A model generated the notes under the pieces. It was given only the letters and a program-made list of their open reading frames with translations, made no database searches and was not told where the DNA came from. A stretch of DNA of 64,000 nucleotides, taken from the NCBI RefSeq assembly GCF_024199985.1, contig NZ_JANARS010000008.1:62001-126000 (forward strand). Reading direction: 5' to 3'. Of this stretch, positions 34,113 to 43,135 are shown one piece after another. Positions within the stretch are counted from its first letter, which is position 1. Each line of letters opens with the position of its first letter. This DNA comes from Nocardioides pinisoli (lineage in GTDB: Bacteria > Actinomycetota > Actinomycetes > Propionibacteriales > Nocardioidaceae). The position numbers and the translations under genes were made by a program.

Positions 34113-34952
34113 TCAGAGGGCCCGGACCTCGTCGCCGACGCTGATCCGTCCCGTCGTCTCCGGGACCAGGTGCACGGCGAAGAACACCTTGCCGCCGTCG
34201 AAGCGCCGGTGCCGCGCGAGGGTGCGCGTCGGCTCCGTCGCCGTCGTCAGCGTGAGCGGGTCGAGGGTCGCCATCACGCACCGGCCGACCGGCTTGCCGA
34301 TCCGGAAGGGGACCTCGCCCACCACGACCCGGCTCCACCCGTCCTCGGCGAACGGCGCGTCGCCGTCGACGACGAGGTTGGCCCGGAAGCGCTCGATCGG
34401 CAGCGGGCCGGGCGGGTCCTCGCCGAGCTCGAGGGCGCGCTCGACCATCCAGTCGTTGAGCTGACGCATCGAGGCGAGCGAGGCGATCGTCACCGGGAAC
34501 GAGTCGGGGAAGGCGGCGTGGTCGCCGGGCTGCGAGAACCCCGGCTGGAGGGTCCGCTGCTCCGGCGCGTGGCACCAGACCAGCCGGAGGTCGTCACGTC
34601 CCAGGACGCGTCGCAGCCACGCGTCGGCGTCCGGGCCCGCCGGGCGCGCGTGCAGGTGCAGGGAGAAGAGGCGTACGGCGACCGGCGCGGACTGCGGGAC
34701 GTCGACGAGCAGGTCGGGGTGGCCGGGGGCGCGGAGCCGGAGCGCGGCCCCCACGGACGGGTCGGTCGCGGGGGTGTCGGCGACCACGTGGAAGAGGCCG
34801 GGCACCTCGCGCGCCGAGACGAGGCCGGCGTCGCCGTCGACGAGCATCCAGGACCGGTCGTCCGCCAGGCCGCGCGGCAGCACGGTCGAGGACGTGACCG
34901 GCCGGATGGCGCCTGACTTGAGCGGGTGGACGTTGAGCTGGACGAGTCGCAA
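34113..34952 (-). CDS. MOSC-domain protein (YcbX/mARC-like)
   Basis: A 279-residue two-domain protein: an N-terminal beta-barrel MOSC_N (LNVHPLKSGAIRPVTSSTVLPRGLADDRSWMLVD) and a C-terminal MOSC domain (DSFPVTIASLASMRQLNDWM, FRANLVVDGDAPFAEDGW). The conserved cysteine of the molybdenum-cofactor site is in GRCVMATLDP. Relatives in bacteria (YcbX) and eukaryotes (mARC) reduce N-hydroxylated compounds with a sulfurated or non-sulfurated molybdenum cofactor. No electron-transfer domain (such as 2Fe-2S ferredoxin at the C-terminus of YcbX) is fused here. It lies downstream of sepH, 3 bases away, probably co-transcribed. Confidence 0.9.
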   Translation of the reverse strand: MRLVQLNVHPLKSGAIRPVTSSTVLPRGLADDRSWMLVDGDAGLVSAREVPGLFHVVADTPATDPSVGAALRLRAPGHPDLLVDVPQSAPVAVRLFSLHLHARPAGPDADAWLRRVLGRDDLRLVWCHAPEQRTLQPGFSQPGDHAAFPDSFPVTIASLASMRQLNDWMVERALELGEDPPGPLPIERFRANLVVDGDAPFAEDGWSRVVVGEVPFRIGKPVGRCVMATLDPLTLTTATEPTRTLARHRRFDGGKVFFAVHLVPETTGRISVGDEVRAL

Positions 34953-34955
34953 CCC

Positions 34956-35927
34956 TCAGTCGCCCTTGCCCCCGCCGAACATGATCTCGTCCCAGCTCGG
35001 CACCGACGCGCGGCCGCGCTTCTTCGCGGGCTTGGGCTTCGGCTCGGCAGGCGCCTCCGCGGCGGGGTCGCGGCGGGGCTCGACCGGCTCCGAGGGGGCC
35101 TCGCCGTCGCGCTGCTCGTCACGCTGCTCGTCGAGGTAGGCCTCCATCGGCTGCTCCGCGCCCAGACCCGTCTCGGACAGCTCCATGGTGGTCTCCTCGG
35201 GGGTCGCGGACGACTCCTCCCCGGTGACCATCTCGATCGCGTCGTCGCCGAGGGGCAGCTCGTCGCCGACCGCGCTGAGCCGGCGCTGGCGCGCGGCCGC
35301 GAGGTCGTCGGACGTCGGTGTGGCGGTCGCGGCCTCCGGGGCGGTGTCACCGACCAGCCAGTGGGCGTCGTCGTCGTCGAGCGTCACGAAGCTGCCGCGC
35401 GGGTCGTGGGAGAACGTCGCGGTGCCGATGCGCCCCGCGATGTCGTAGAGCGCCGTCAGCGTCCACCGGCCGTCCTCGCGCCGCCAGGCGTCCCACTCGA
35501 CGCTGGCCGGGTCGACGTCGTGGGCACGCAGGTGGGCGCTGACGGCCTCGCCGAGGGTGCGGGCGCCGGACTCGGACGCGCGGCGTCGTACGGAGGCGAG
35601 CTGGGCGCGCTCGGCGACGTGGGCGCGCTCGGCCATCACGGGCGCCGCGAACGGCATGATCTTCTCGACCGACGTGCCGGCCGCGTGCGCCACCGCCTCG
35701 GGTGACTCACCGGCGCGGATGCGCATCTGGATGTCGCGGGGGCGGAGGGTTGATTCCATCGGGATCTCCAACTGGCCAGACGTGTCGGGGCCGGTGCTGT
35801 CGGGCGCGCCGCTGACCGCGCGACGGAGCCGGGGGTCGATGGCCAGGGTGTGCTCCTGGCCTGACTCGTCCACCAGCAGCAGGCGCTTGCCGTCCTTGCT
35901 GCGTCCGGTGAACGTCAGCTTGGCCAT
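34956..35927 (-). CDS. sepH: Septation protein SepH (DUF3071)
   Basis: A 323-residue cell-division protein. The N-terminal DUF3071 domain is recognised from MAKLTFTGRSKDGKRLLLVDESGQEHTLAID and RPRDIQMRIRAGESPEAVAHAAGTSVEKI, which contains a helix-turn-helix-like unit. It continues to FSHDPRGSFVTLDDDDAHWLV. A disordered acidic linker is followed by the short conserved C-terminal motif [18 protein letters not shown]. In Streptomyces and mycobacteria SepH binds FtsZ and promotes filament assembly at septa. The ATG at 35927 fixes the start by homology. The gene lies in the conserved actinobacterial core region with DUF5998, as in Streptomyces. Confidence 0.93.
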   Translation of the reverse strand: MAKLTFTGRSKDGKRLLLVDESGQEHTLAIDPRLRRAVSGAPDSTGPDTSGQLEIPMESTLRPRDIQMRIRAGESPEAVAHAAGTSVEKIMPFAAPVMAERAHVAERAQLASVRRRASESGARTLGEAVSAHLRAHDVDPASVEWDAWRREDGRWTLTALYDIAGRIGTATFSHDPRGSFVTLDDDDAHWLVGDTAPEAATATPTSDDLAAARQRRLSAVGDELPLGDDAIEMVTGEESSATPEETTMELSETGLGAEQPMEAYLDEQRDEQRDGEAPSEPVEPRRDPAAEAPAEPKPKPAKKRGRASVPSWDEIMFGGGKGD

Positions 35928-36044
35928 CGACGGCGGACTCCTGCCTGGCTGGTGGTCGGGTGGGTCGGCGGTGCACGGGGCATCCGTGTCGCTCGAGCCT
36001 ACGCCAGCACGGTGCCCCGGCACGGTTGCGCCCGCGGCGCGCCC

Positions 36045-36050
36045 TAGGCT
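36045..36050 (+). promoter_or_regulatory. Candidate -10 hexamer (TAGGCT) for the TRIC-family gene
   Basis: TAGGCT fits TANNNT and ends 6 bases before the GTG start at 36057. An overlapping GTG lies at 36055. The arrangement suggests a leaderless mRNA. Confidence 0.5.
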
Positions 36051-36056
36051 TCCGGT

Positions 36057-36692
36057 GTGCCTGAGCCGGAGTTCGCGACGCCGCTGGTCGTGCTCGACCT
36101 GACGGGCATCTTCTTCTTCGCGGTCGCCGGCGCGCTGGTCGCGGTCCGCAGGAACCTCGACCTCTTCGCCGCCCTCGTCCTCGGCGGGGTCACCGGCCTC
36201 GGCGGCGGGATGATCCGCGACGTGCTCATCGGGGCGACGCCCCCGGCCGCGCTGGCCGACTGGCGCTACCTGCTCGTCCCCGTCGTGGCCGGGTTGCTCA
36301 CCTTCGCCTTCCACGGCGCGGTCGGGCGTCTCGAGCGGGTGGTGACCCTCTTCGACGCCTTCGGCCTGGCGCTGTTCTGCGTCACCGGCGCGCTGAAGGC
36401 GGTGGAGTACGGGCTGGGTCCGCTCCCGGCAGCCCTGCTCGGGATGGTGACCGGCATCGGCGGCGGGATGATCCGCGACGTGCTGGCCGGCAGCGTGCCG
36501 GTCATCTTCGAGGGCGTGCTCTACGCCACCCCGGCGCTCGCCGGCGCCCTGGTCGCTGTCCTCCTCGACCGCGCGGACCTGCCGTTCGCGGTCGTCGCGA
36601 CGGGCGGCTTCGCCACCTGCCTGGGGTGGCGGCTGCTCGCGCTGGTGCGCGGCTGGCGGGCCCCGCTGCCCAAGGGCCCGGCCAACGTCTGA
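36057..36692 (+). CDS. TRIC-family cation channel (YadS-like membrane protein)
   Basis: A 211-residue membrane protein with two related halves, each containing the signature GLGGGMIRDVL: VLGGVTGLGGGMIRDVLIG near residue 50 and MVTGIGGGMIRDVLAGSVP near 136. This internal repeat with seven membrane segments is typical of bacterial TRIC channels (formerly UPF0126), relatives of the monovalent-cation channels of the animal sarcoplasmic reticulum. The GTG start has a TAGGCT element 6 bases upstream. It diverges from sepH and converges on the flavoprotein gene 24 bases away. Confidence 0.92.
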   Translation: MPEPEFATPLVVLDLTGIFFFAVAGALVAVRRNLDLFAALVLGGVTGLGGGMIRDVLIGATPPAALADWRYLLVPVVAGLLTFAFHGAVGRLERVVTLFDAFGLALFCVTGALKAVEYGLGPLPAALLGMVTGIGGGMIRDVLAGSVPVIFEGVLYATPALAGALVAVLLDRADLPFAVVATGGFATCLGWRLLALVRGWRAPLPKGPANV

Positions 36693-36716
36693 GCGCCGCG
36701 CGCCCGGCCTGCGACC

Positions 36717-38039
36717 CTAGTCGCCCAGGATCCGCCGCAGGTGGGCGTTGGCGAAGACCCGGTCGGGGTCGAGCCGGTCGCGCAGGGCGAGGAAGTCGGT
36801 GAACCGGTCGTACGCCGGCGCCAGGTCCGCGGCCGTGCAGGTGTGCACCTTGCCCCAGTGCGGGCGCCCGCCCGCCTCGCGCAGGATCGGCTCGAGCCCG
36901 CCGAAGTAGGCCGTGTGATCGGTGTCGGCCGGCACGTGGAAGGCGAGGTAGAGGCTGTCGCGGCCGTGGGCGGTCGACAGGGCGACGTCGTCGGCGCGGG
37001 CGGTGCGCACCTCGACCGGGAAGGCGATGCGCCAGTCGCTCGCGTCGATGACCCGGCGGCACTCGCGCAGCACGTTGAGCCCGACCTCGCGCGGGACGGC
37101 GTACTCCATCTCGCGGAACCGCACCCGACGCGGGGTCACGAACACCCGGTGGGCCAGGTCGCTGTAACGGCGCTCGGACTGTGCCCGGCCGGCGACGCGG
37201 TTGATGCGCGGCACCAGCGGGGGGACCCGCGACCCGACGCGGCACAGGGCACCGAAGACCGCGTTGGACAGCGCCTCGTCCTCCCACCACGCCGCCACGC
37301 GCGACGGGGGCTCCTGCTCGCCGGGCTCGAGGTCGGTGCGGACGTTCTGCTTGACCATGAGGCGGTCGGTGTGGGGGAACCAGTAGAGGTCGAGGTGGTG
37401 CGCGGCGGCGGCCATCTCGTCGTAGGACGCGAGCCCGCGGTCCCACGTCATCGGCTGCTCGTGGGCCTCGAGGACGAAGAGCGGCTCCACGTGGAAGGTG
37501 AGGCTGGTGAGGACCCCCAGGGCGCCGAGGCCGACCCGCGCGAGGTCGAAGACGTCGGGGTTCTCGGTCACGGAGGCCCGGAGCACCTCGCCGGTCCCGG
37601 TGACCATCTCGATCCCGGCGAGCTGCGCGGCCAGGCCGGCGGCGACGCCACCGGTCCCGTGCGTGCCGGTCGACGTCGCGCCCGCGATCGTCTGCTCGGC
37701 GATGTCGCCCATGTTGTGCAGGGACAGGCCGAGGCGCTCGAGCGCGAGGTTGAGGTCCTTCAGCGGCGTGCCCGCGCGGGCGGTGACCGTCATCGCCTCG
37801 CGGTCGACGTCGAGGATCCCGCTCAGCCCCTCGGGGCGCAGCAGCGTGTGCTCGGGAGCCGCGATCGCGGTGAAGCTGTGCCCGGTGCCGGTCATCTTGA
37901 CCGTCGTGCCGGCCTCGCGCGCCCGTCGTACGACGTCCACGACCGCCTCGACGGACGCGGGCGTCTCGACGTGGCGCGGCACCGCCTCCTCCAGCCCGGA
38001 CCAGTTGCGCCAGAGGTGACCGTGGAGGGCGGAGCTCAT
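36717..38039 (-). CDS. Aldonolactone-oxidase-like FAD-linked oxidoreductase
   Basis: A 440-residue member of the VAO/PCMH flavoprotein group, close to L-gulonolactone and D-arabinono-1,4-lactone oxidases. The FAD domain has [25 protein letters not shown], where the histidine of GHSF is the usual site of covalent FAD attachment, and [12 protein letters not shown]. The C-terminal cap domain carries HWGKVH, a conserved motif of aldonolactone oxidases. No signal peptide is present. It is the second gene of a two-gene operon: its ATG overlaps the stop of an MFS transporter gene (ATGA). A transporter for a sugar acid and an oxidase for its lactone would fit, but this is inference. Confidence 0.88.
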   Translation of the reverse strand: MSSALHGHLWRNWSGLEEAVPRHVETPASVEAVVDVVRRAREAGTTVKMTGTGHSFTAIAAPEHTLLRPEGLSGILDVDREAMTVTARAGTPLKDLNLALERLGLSLHNMGDIAEQTIAGATSTGTHGTGGVAAGLAAQLAGIEMVTGTGEVLRASVTENPDVFDLARVGLGALGVLTSLTFHVEPLFVLEAHEQPMTWDRGLASYDEMAAAAHHLDLYWFPHTDRLMVKQNVRTDLEPGEQEPPSRVAAWWEDEALSNAVFGALCRVGSRVPPLVPRINRVAGRAQSERRYSDLAHRVFVTPRRVRFREMEYAVPREVGLNVLRECRRVIDASDWRIAFPVEVRTARADDVALSTAHGRDSLYLAFHVPADTDHTAYFGGLEPILREAGGRPHWGKVHTCTAADLAPAYDRFTDFLALRDRLDPDRVFANAHLRRILGD

Positions 38040-39220
38040 GCCCGCAGACTAGGGCCCGGCCGGGCCAGCTGCGCGGCGAGCGCACCGAGGACTCCTCCGA
38101 CGAGCGCCACCGCGTACGCCGCCGACGCGCCGCTGTGGTCGACGACGAACCCGGCGATGCTCGCGCCGGGTGCCACGCCGGCCACGATGCCGGTGTGCAG
38201 GATCGCCATGCCCTCGGTGAGGCGACCGGCCGGGACGCCCTGCTCGACCATCGTCATCGCGCCGATCATCGTGGGCGCGATCGCCAGGCCGCCCACGAGC
38301 AGCACCACGGCCATCAGCGGCACGGAGTCCACGAACATCAGCGGTGCCATCGCCAGCGCCATGGCCGCCGACCCCCACCGGAGCCGGACCTCCGGACCGC
38401 TGCGCCAAGCGACGGCACCGGTCACCAGCCCGGCGACGAGGCTGCCGAGCGACCACGCCGCCAGGAGCCAGCCTGCCACCCAGCGCTGGCCCTGCTCCTC
38501 GGCGAAGGCGACCGTGGTGACCTCGGCGGCCCCGAAGAGGGCGCCGAGGGTCAGGCAGACGAGCGCGAGGGCCAGGACGAGCCGCCACGGCATCGGAGGA
38601 CGGGGGCCGGCGGGTGCGCTGCGACCGGCGGGCGGCTCGGTGCGCCGCTGCGCCGCGAAGGCGAAGGTCCCGACGACGCCGCTGACGAGCGCGCAGGTGA
38701 GGCCCGCGACCGGGTGCCAGCTCGTCGCCAGCAACGTGACCAGCACCGGACCCACGACGAAGACGACCTCGTCGAGCACCGCCTCCAGCGCGAACGCGGT
38801 CTGCTTCTCGGCCGGCTCGTCGAGCAGGTGCGACCAGCGGGTGCGCACGCTGGCGCCGACCTGGGGGAGCGACGCACCGGCGACGGCCGCGAAGACGTAG
38901 GTCCAGACCCGCGGCCAGTCCTGCTCGACTGCGAGCATCATCAGCGCGAGCCCGGCGCCGAACACCGAGATCGCCAGCGGCAGCACTCGCGACTGGCCGA
39001 AGTGGTCCACCCACCGGCCGTGGAGCACCGCGAAGGCCGCCTCGGCCAGCACGAACACCGCGGAGACCGTCCCGGCCAGCCCGTAGGAGCCGGTGCGCTC
39101 CTCGACGAGCAGGACGATCCCGAGCCCGACCATCGAGATCGGGAGCCGGGCGACGAGGGCGGCGCTGCTGAACGCCAACGCGCCGCGGCGTGCCAGCACC
39201 CGGCGGTAGGAGTCGAGCAC
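38036..39220 (-). CDS. MFS transporter
   Basis: A 394-residue, 12-span major facilitator permease. Hydrophobic segments are evenly spaced, with [40 protein letters not shown] at the start, which is typical of the actinobacterial RXA/EmrD-like group annotated as MFS exporters. The GTG at 39220 has a TACCAT -10-like hexamer 7 bases upstream. It is coupled to the downstream flavoprotein by a 4-base overlap. Only 33 bases separate its start from that of the divergent ferrochelatase gene. Substrate unknown. Confidence 0.87.
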   Translation of the reverse strand: MLDSYRRVLARRGALAFSSAALVARLPISMVGLGIVLLVEERTGSYGLAGTVSAVFVLAEAAFAVLHGRWVDHFGQSRVLPLAISVFGAGLALMMLAVEQDWPRVWTYVFAAVAGASLPQVGASVRTRWSHLLDEPAEKQTAFALEAVLDEVVFVVGPVLVTLLATSWHPVAGLTCALVSGVVGTFAFAAQRRTEPPAGRSAPAGPRPPMPWRLVLALALVCLTLGALFGAAEVTTVAFAEEQGQRWVAGWLLAAWSLGSLVAGLVTGAVAWRSGPEVRLRWGSAAMALAMAPLMFVDSVPLMAVVLLVGGLAIAPTMIGAMTMVEQGVPAGRLTEGMAILHTGIVAGVAPGASIAGFVVDHSGASAAYAVALVGGVLGALAAQLARPGPSLRA

Positions 39221-39227
39221 AGGCCGG

Positions 39228-39247
39228 ATGGTAGGCCGCTCTACGCT
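39228..39247. promoter_or_regulatory. Back-to-back -10 hexamers between the MFS and ferrochelatase genes
   Basis: TACCAT on the minus strand (39228-39233) lies 7 bases before the MFS GTG, and TACGCT on the plus strand (39242-39247) lies 6 bases before the ferrochelatase ATG. Both genes would be leaderless and the two promoters must overlap in their -35 regions and in the opposite gene's coding start. Confidence 0.5.
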
Positions 39248-39253
39248 GGCACC

Positions 39254-40369
39254 ATGAATCCTGCGGGTCACCCCGACGTGAAGCCGTACGACGCCCTCCT
39301 GGTCCTCTCCTTCGGAGGCCCCGAGAAGCCCGAGGACGTGGTGCCGTTCCTGGAGAACGTCACCCGCGGGCGCGGGATCCCGCGAGAGCGCCTCGAGCAG
39401 GTGGGGGAGCACTACTTCCTCTTCGGCGGCAAGAGCCCGATCAACGACCAGAACCGGGCGCTGATCGCCGCGCTCGAGAAGGACTTCGCCGACCAGGGCA
39501 TCGAGCTGCCGGTCTACTTCGGCAACCGCAACTGGGACCCCTACCTCGCCGACACGCTCGCGCAGATGACCGCTGACGGCGTCCAGCGGGCCGCGGTCTT
39601 CGCCACGTCGGCGTACTCCTCCTGGTCGTCGTGCCGGCAGTACCGCGAGAACCTGTGGGACGCCGTCGAGCAGACCGAGGGGGCGCCGCGCCTCGACAAG
39701 CTGCGGCAGTACTACAACCACCCCGGGTTCATCGAGCCGGCCGTCGACGCCTGCCTGGAGGCCCTGGCCGCCCTGCCCGACGGGGGCGACCGGGCGCGGC
39801 TCGTGTTCGTCACCCACTCGATCCCGACCGCGATGGCCGAGACCAGCGGCTCCGAGGACCCGGCCGGCCAGCCGCGCGGGGCCTACGTCAAGCAGCACCG
39901 CAGCGCCGCCGACGAGATCGCCCGCCGGGTCCGGGAGGTCACCGGCCGCGCCCACCGGCACGACCTCGTCTACTGCTCCCGCTCCGGGGCCCCGTCCACG
40001 CCGTGGCTGGAGCCCGACGTCAACGACCACCTCGAGGAGCTGGCCACCGACGGGGTGAGCGGCGTGGTCCTCGCCCCGATCGGTTTCGTGTCCGACCACA
40101 TGGAGGTCATCTACGACCTCGACACCGAGGCGATGGAGACCGCGGAGCGTCTCGGCATGCAGGCGGTGCGAGCGGCCACGGCGGGGACCGACCCGCGGTT
40201 CGTGGCGATGGTGCGCGACCTCGTGCTGGAGCGGGCGGCCGCCGAGCGCGGCGAGGGACCGGCGCGCCCGGCCCTGGGCTCGATGCCGGCCGGTCCGGAC
40301 GTCTGCGGCGTGGGGTGCTGCCCCAACCCGCGGGGCCCGCGCCCGGCCCTCTGCGGGGCCGATTCGTGA
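39254..40369 (+). CDS. cpfC: Coproporphyrin ferrochelatase
   Basis: A 371-residue ferrochelatase, which in Actinobacteria inserts iron into coproporphyrin [27 protein letters not shown] opens the domain. The metal-site histidine is in [12 protein letters not shown], and [18 protein letters not shown] carries the second conserved site. Cysteines in [12 protein letters not shown] and at the C-terminus ([12 protein letters not shown]) match the [2Fe-2S] ligand arrangement known for the mycobacterial enzyme. The ATG follows TACGCT by 6 bases. The stop overlaps the GTG of the inositol-phosphatase-like gene (GTGA), so the two are coupled. Also called hemH. Confidence 0.95.
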   Translation: MNPAGHPDVKPYDALLVLSFGGPEKPEDVVPFLENVTRGRGIPRERLEQVGEHYFLFGGKSPINDQNRALIAALEKDFADQGIELPVYFGNRNWDPYLADTLAQMTADGVQRAAVFATSAYSSWSSCRQYRENLWDAVEQTEGAPRLDKLRQYYNHPGFIEPAVDACLEALAALPDGGDRARLVFVTHSIPTAMAETSGSEDPAGQPRGAYVKQHRSAADEIARRVREVTGRAHRHDLVYCSRSGAPSTPWLEPDVNDHLEELATDGVSGVVLAPIGFVSDHMEVIYDLDTEAMETAERLGMQAVRAATAGTDPRFVAMVRDLVLERAAAERGEGPARPALGSMPAGPDVCGVGCCPNPRGPRPALCGADS

Positions 40370-41175
40370 CCCACGACCCCCGGGAGCTGCGTGACCTGGC
40401 GCGCTCGCTCGCGCACGAGGGTGCCGGACTCGCTCGCGAGATGCGGCGCGGCGGGATCGAGGTGGCCGACACCAAGACCAGCGCCGTCGACGTCGTCACC
40501 GAGGCCGACCGTGCGGTCGAGGAGCTGCTGCGCTCGCGCATCGCCGCGCAGCGCCCGGAGGACGCCGTGCTGGGGGAGGAGGGCGACGACCGCGCCGGCA
40601 CGTCGGGCGTGCGCTGGGTCGTCGACCCGATCGACGGGACCGTGAACTACCTCTACGGCCTGCCCGACTGCGCCGTGTCCGTGGCCGCCGAGGTCGATGG
40701 CCAGGTCGTGGCAGGTGCCGTGGTCACGATCCCGACCGGGGTGGAGTACGCCGCTGCCCTCGGGCACGGTGCCACGCGCGACGGACGGCCGATCTCGGTC
40801 CGGCCCTCGCCGCCCCTTGCCGAGCGGCTGGTGCTGACCGGGTTCGGCTACCAGCGCGAGGTGCGCGAGCACCAGGCCGGCTGCGTGGCGGCGCTGCTGC
40901 CGGAGGTGCGCGACATCCGACGGATGGGCTCCTGCGCCCTTGACCTGTGCCACGTGGCGGACGGCAGTGGGGACGGCTACGTCGAGGCCGGGCCGCAGCC
41001 GTGGGACTGGTCCGCCGGCGGGCTCGTGCTCTGTGAGGCCGGTGGCCGCTTCGAGCTGCTCGACGGCACGTTCACCCTGGGCTCGCACCCGGTGCGCAAC
41101 GTGGTGGTGGGCGCCCCGGCCGACGGGTGGGACGACTTCGTCGCCGCGCTCGCCACGGCCGGTTTCCTGGCCTGA
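40366..41175 (+). CDS. suhB: Inositol monophosphatase family protein (SuhB-like)
   Basis: A 269-residue lithium-sensitive-type phosphatase. Metal motifs are present: [18 protein letters not shown], and motif [15 protein letters not shown]; motif B is [16 protein letters not shown]. The position before DUF4193 and dut matches suhB (Rv2701c) in mycobacteria. It could hydrolyse myo-inositol phosphate for mycothiol and phosphatidylinositol synthesis or a related sugar phosphate; substrate is inferred. GTG start within the ferrochelatase stop is the only plausible start. The 240 bases downstream hold no gene. Confidence 0.9.
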   Translation: MTHDPRELRDLARSLAHEGAGLAREMRRGGIEVADTKTSAVDVVTEADRAVEELLRSRIAAQRPEDAVLGEEGDDRAGTSGVRWVVDPIDGTVNYLYGLPDCAVSVAAEVDGQVVAGAVVTIPTGVEYAAALGHGATRDGRPISVRPSPPLAERLVLTGFGYQREVREHQAGCVAALLPEVRDIRRMGSCALDLCHVADGSGDGYVEAGPQPWDWSAGGLVLCEAGGRFELLDGTFTLGSHPVRNVVVGAPADGWDDFVAALATAGFLA

Positions 41176-41419
41176 GGCGTCCTCCAGGCGTCCCTCTGGC
41201 CTCCCGTGGGCATCTCTCTGGCATCCCTTGGGACGGTGGGCTGGTCAGGGCGGTCGAGGAGGGAATAGCGAGAGGTCACCCACTGTTCAGGCGACACGTT
41301 ACGGACCGGCTCACCACGGAACCGGTTCATGGTGCACAATCTGGCGCCGACGACGCGCACAACTGGGACGTCCCCCGCGATCCGGCGGGGCGGGCCCACA
41401 GCATGGGGAGAGGTAAGCG

Positions 41420-41710
41420 ATGGCCACCGACTACGACGCACCACGCAAGTCCGAGGAGGACCAGAGCGAGGAGAGCATCGAGGAGCTCAAGGCCCGACGT
41501 CACGACAAGAACTCCGGCAAGGTCGACGAGGACGAGACCGAGGCCGCTGAGTCCTTCGAGCTCCCGGGCGCCGACCTCTCGCACGAGGAGCTTGCGGTCG
41601 AGGTCATGCCTCGACAGGACGACGAGTTCACCTGCATGAGCTGCTTCCTGGTCCACCACCGGTCGCAGCTGGCCGACGAGAAGAAGCTCATCTGCCGCGA
41701 CTGCATCTGA
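41420..41710 (+). CDS. DUF4193 family zinc-site protein
   Basis: A 96-residue actinobacterial protein of the DUF4193 family, normally about 97 residues. It starts MATDYDAPRKSEED, runs through an acidic helical segment, and ends with a putative zinc site: FTCMSCFLVHHRSQLADEKK followed by CRDC at the C-terminus. The conserved dimension and position before dut match mycobacterial Rv2699c. A GGGAGAGG ribosome-binding site lies 7 bases upstream of the ATG. The upstream region holds a palindrome GAACCGGTTC (41319-41328) and a CACAAT hexamer that may be a promoter with a leader of about 75 bases. Function unknown. Confidence 0.92.
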   Translation: MATDYDAPRKSEEDQSEESIEELKARRHDKNSGKVDEDETEAAESFELPGADLSHEELAVEVMPRQDDEFTCMSCFLVHHRSQLADEKKLICRDCI

Positions 41711-41723
41711 GGCTCTGAACACG

Positions 41724-41760
41724 ACAGCGCCTGTTCCTCCTCGCGAGGGGCGGGCGCTGT
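41724..41760. terminator. Bidirectional hairpin between DUF4193 and the HTH gene
   Basis: ACAGCGCC (41724-41731) pairs with GGCGCTGT (41753-41760), with an inner CCTC/GAGG extension. It begins 14 bases after the DUF4193 stop and ends 26 bases before the stop of the convergent HTH gene. Confidence 0.65.
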
Positions 41761-41786
41761 GGCGTGTCCGGGGCCGGAGGTGCTGA

Positions 41787-42404
41787 TCACGCGGCGGGTC
41801 GGGGCGGGACCGTCCGGCTCCTCCTGGCCATCCGCTCCTCGTCGAGGTGCACGGCCTCGGCCCTCAGCTGGCGCCCAGCAGGGTGGTCGACCGGTGTGCC
41901 GAAGACCATCCGCTCGACCCGTCTCCGGTGTGGGCACGTCCGGTAGCGCACGCACGGCGTCCCCGCCCTGCGTGAGCGGTCGACACTGGTGAAGTAGTCG
42001 ATCGTCGTCATGTCCCGGAACTCCCGCGGCACCCACCACCCGGTCACCCGGAGATCGACGTGGGCCGGGTAGCGATTCCCGTTGCGGGCGCGAGCACCGT
42101 CGGCCCGCATCGGCTCCACCCGCTCGCCGGACTGCTCATCGTGCAGTGCGACCGCGACGCCGGCGAGACGCAGCATTCGCTGCAGGACGCTCACCCGAGG
42201 ACTCGTGCGCTCGGTCTCCCACCGCGCCACCGCCGACTGGGACACCCCCAGAAGCTGGGCCAGTCCGCGCTGCGACACGTCGAGGATCCGTCTGATCCGC
42301 CGGACGAGCCCCGGCACACCCCCGTCGAAGGGCCCCATGTGCAGCCACTCGAGCTCTGCCTCGCTGATGCCTCCCGCCCTGCGCCCCGCAGTCGTCCCGC
42401 TCAT
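41787..42404 (-). CDS. XRE-family transcriptional regulator with an unknown C-terminal domain
   Basis: A 205-residue regulator. Residues about 33-90 form a Cro/C1-type helix-turn-helix: VRRIRRILDVSQRGLAQLLG then VSQSAVARWETERTSPRVSVLQRML. The C-terminal half (from about residue 115) has no family I recognise; it includes LRVTGWWVPREFRDMTTIDYFTSVDRSRRAG and a cysteine/histidine pair (CVRYRTCPHRRR). The ATG has a GGAGGGAAGGC ribosome-binding site. It is the only accessory-looking gene inside the conserved dut block and is followed upstream by a gene-free region holding two hairpins. Its targets are unknown. Confidence 0.8.
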   Translation of the reverse strand: MSGTTAGRRAGGISEAELEWLHMGPFDGGVPGLVRRIRRILDVSQRGLAQLLGVSQSAVARWETERTSPRVSVLQRMLRLAGVAVALHDEQSGERVEPMRADGARARNGNRYPAHVDLRVTGWWVPREFRDMTTIDYFTSVDRSRRAGTPCVRYRTCPHRRRVERMVFGTPVDHPAGRQLRAEAVHLDEERMARRSRTVPPRPAA

Positions 42405-42576
42405 GTGCCTTCCCTCCGTGATCGACCGTCTGTCGTACGACGAGCGAACCGCGAGGTGCCGACAGCAGGAGCCGCCCGTCCACAGGAGGCCGCTCCGGCC
42501 GCACCTGGCTGCGCCTGTGGACGCTTCGTGGCCTCGGAGCCCGGCCGTACAGACCTCCTGGCCGCACCATGGCCGG

Positions 42577-42595
42577 TGAGTCGCTGGGCGACTCA
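42577..42595. repeat. Perfect 8-base-pair hairpin, copy 1
   Basis: TGAGTCGC, loop TGG, GCGACTCA. After two mismatched positions, outer ATGGCC (42569-42574) pairs with GGCCAT (42598-42603), so the structure can extend. The gene-free stretch 42405-42793 shows nothing else convincing. Confidence 0.7.
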
Positions 42596-42629
42596 AGGGC
42601 CATCGAGCCGTTGACCGCCGCGCCGGTCG

Positions 42630-42654
42630 CAGTGAGTCGCTGGGCGACTCACTG
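42630..42654. repeat. Perfect 11-base-pair hairpin, copy 2
   Basis: CAGTGAGTCGC, loop TGG, GCGACTCACTG. It shares the 19-base core TGAGTCGCTGGGCGACTCA with the hairpin at 42577, 56 bases upstream. It is 140 bases beyond the stop of the minus-strand DUF4235 gene and may act in termination, or the pair may be a REP-like element. Confidence 0.7.
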
Positions 42655-42793
42655 GCCATGGTCGGGCCGGGGTGCGCCGCGGGGCGGTCCGAGGGCTCGA
42701 GCGGGGAAGGTCGCGCTGACCACTGGCCCCGGGACCGGCCCGTGGCCGGGGAGCCCGGCGCGCGGTGGGCGTCGGAGGTGGGTGCCGCTGGTC

Positions 42794-43126
42794 TCAGGAC
42801 TGGGCAGCGGGCGCCTTGTCGGCGTCCTGACCGTCCTTCTTCAGCTGCGGCGGGAGGTGGCCGGTCGACTTGGCGTAGTAGTGCGCCGCGCGACGGGCAG
42901 CGAACATGCGCGCCACGCCGATGAGCGTGCCGCTGACAGCCGCCCAAAGGACAGCCTCCCCGATGCTGACGTCAGGGTCGGCCGGGTTCGCGGGCGGGTT
43001 CTTGCCGGTGGCCGCGCGCCACGAGGTGTTGAGGCCCTTCTTGGCCACGGCGGCCGCGCCGAGGGCCGCAGCGAGGGAGAACGCCGAGTAGAGCTTGCTG
43101 GAGCTGTCCGTGGAGGAAGAAGCCAT
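42794..43126 (-). CDS. DUF4235 family membrane protein
   Basis: A 110-residue protein with two hydrophobic segments (YSAFSLAAALGAAAVAKKGLN and EAVLWAAVSGTLIGVARMFAARRAAHYY), the layout of DUF4235. The loop WRAATGKNPPANPADPDVS is the family hallmark. Function unknown. The ATG start is just upstream of SSSTDSSSKLYSAF. It lies 9 bases after the stop of DUF3093 in the same direction, so the two are likely co-transcribed. Confidence 0.88.
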   Translation of the reverse strand: MASSSTDSSSKLYSAFSLAAALGAAAVAKKGLNTSWRAATGKNPPANPADPDVSIGEAVLWAAVSGTLIGVARMFAARRAAHYYAKSTGHLPPQLKKDGQDADKAPAAQS

Positions 43127-43135
43127 GCCCGCACC

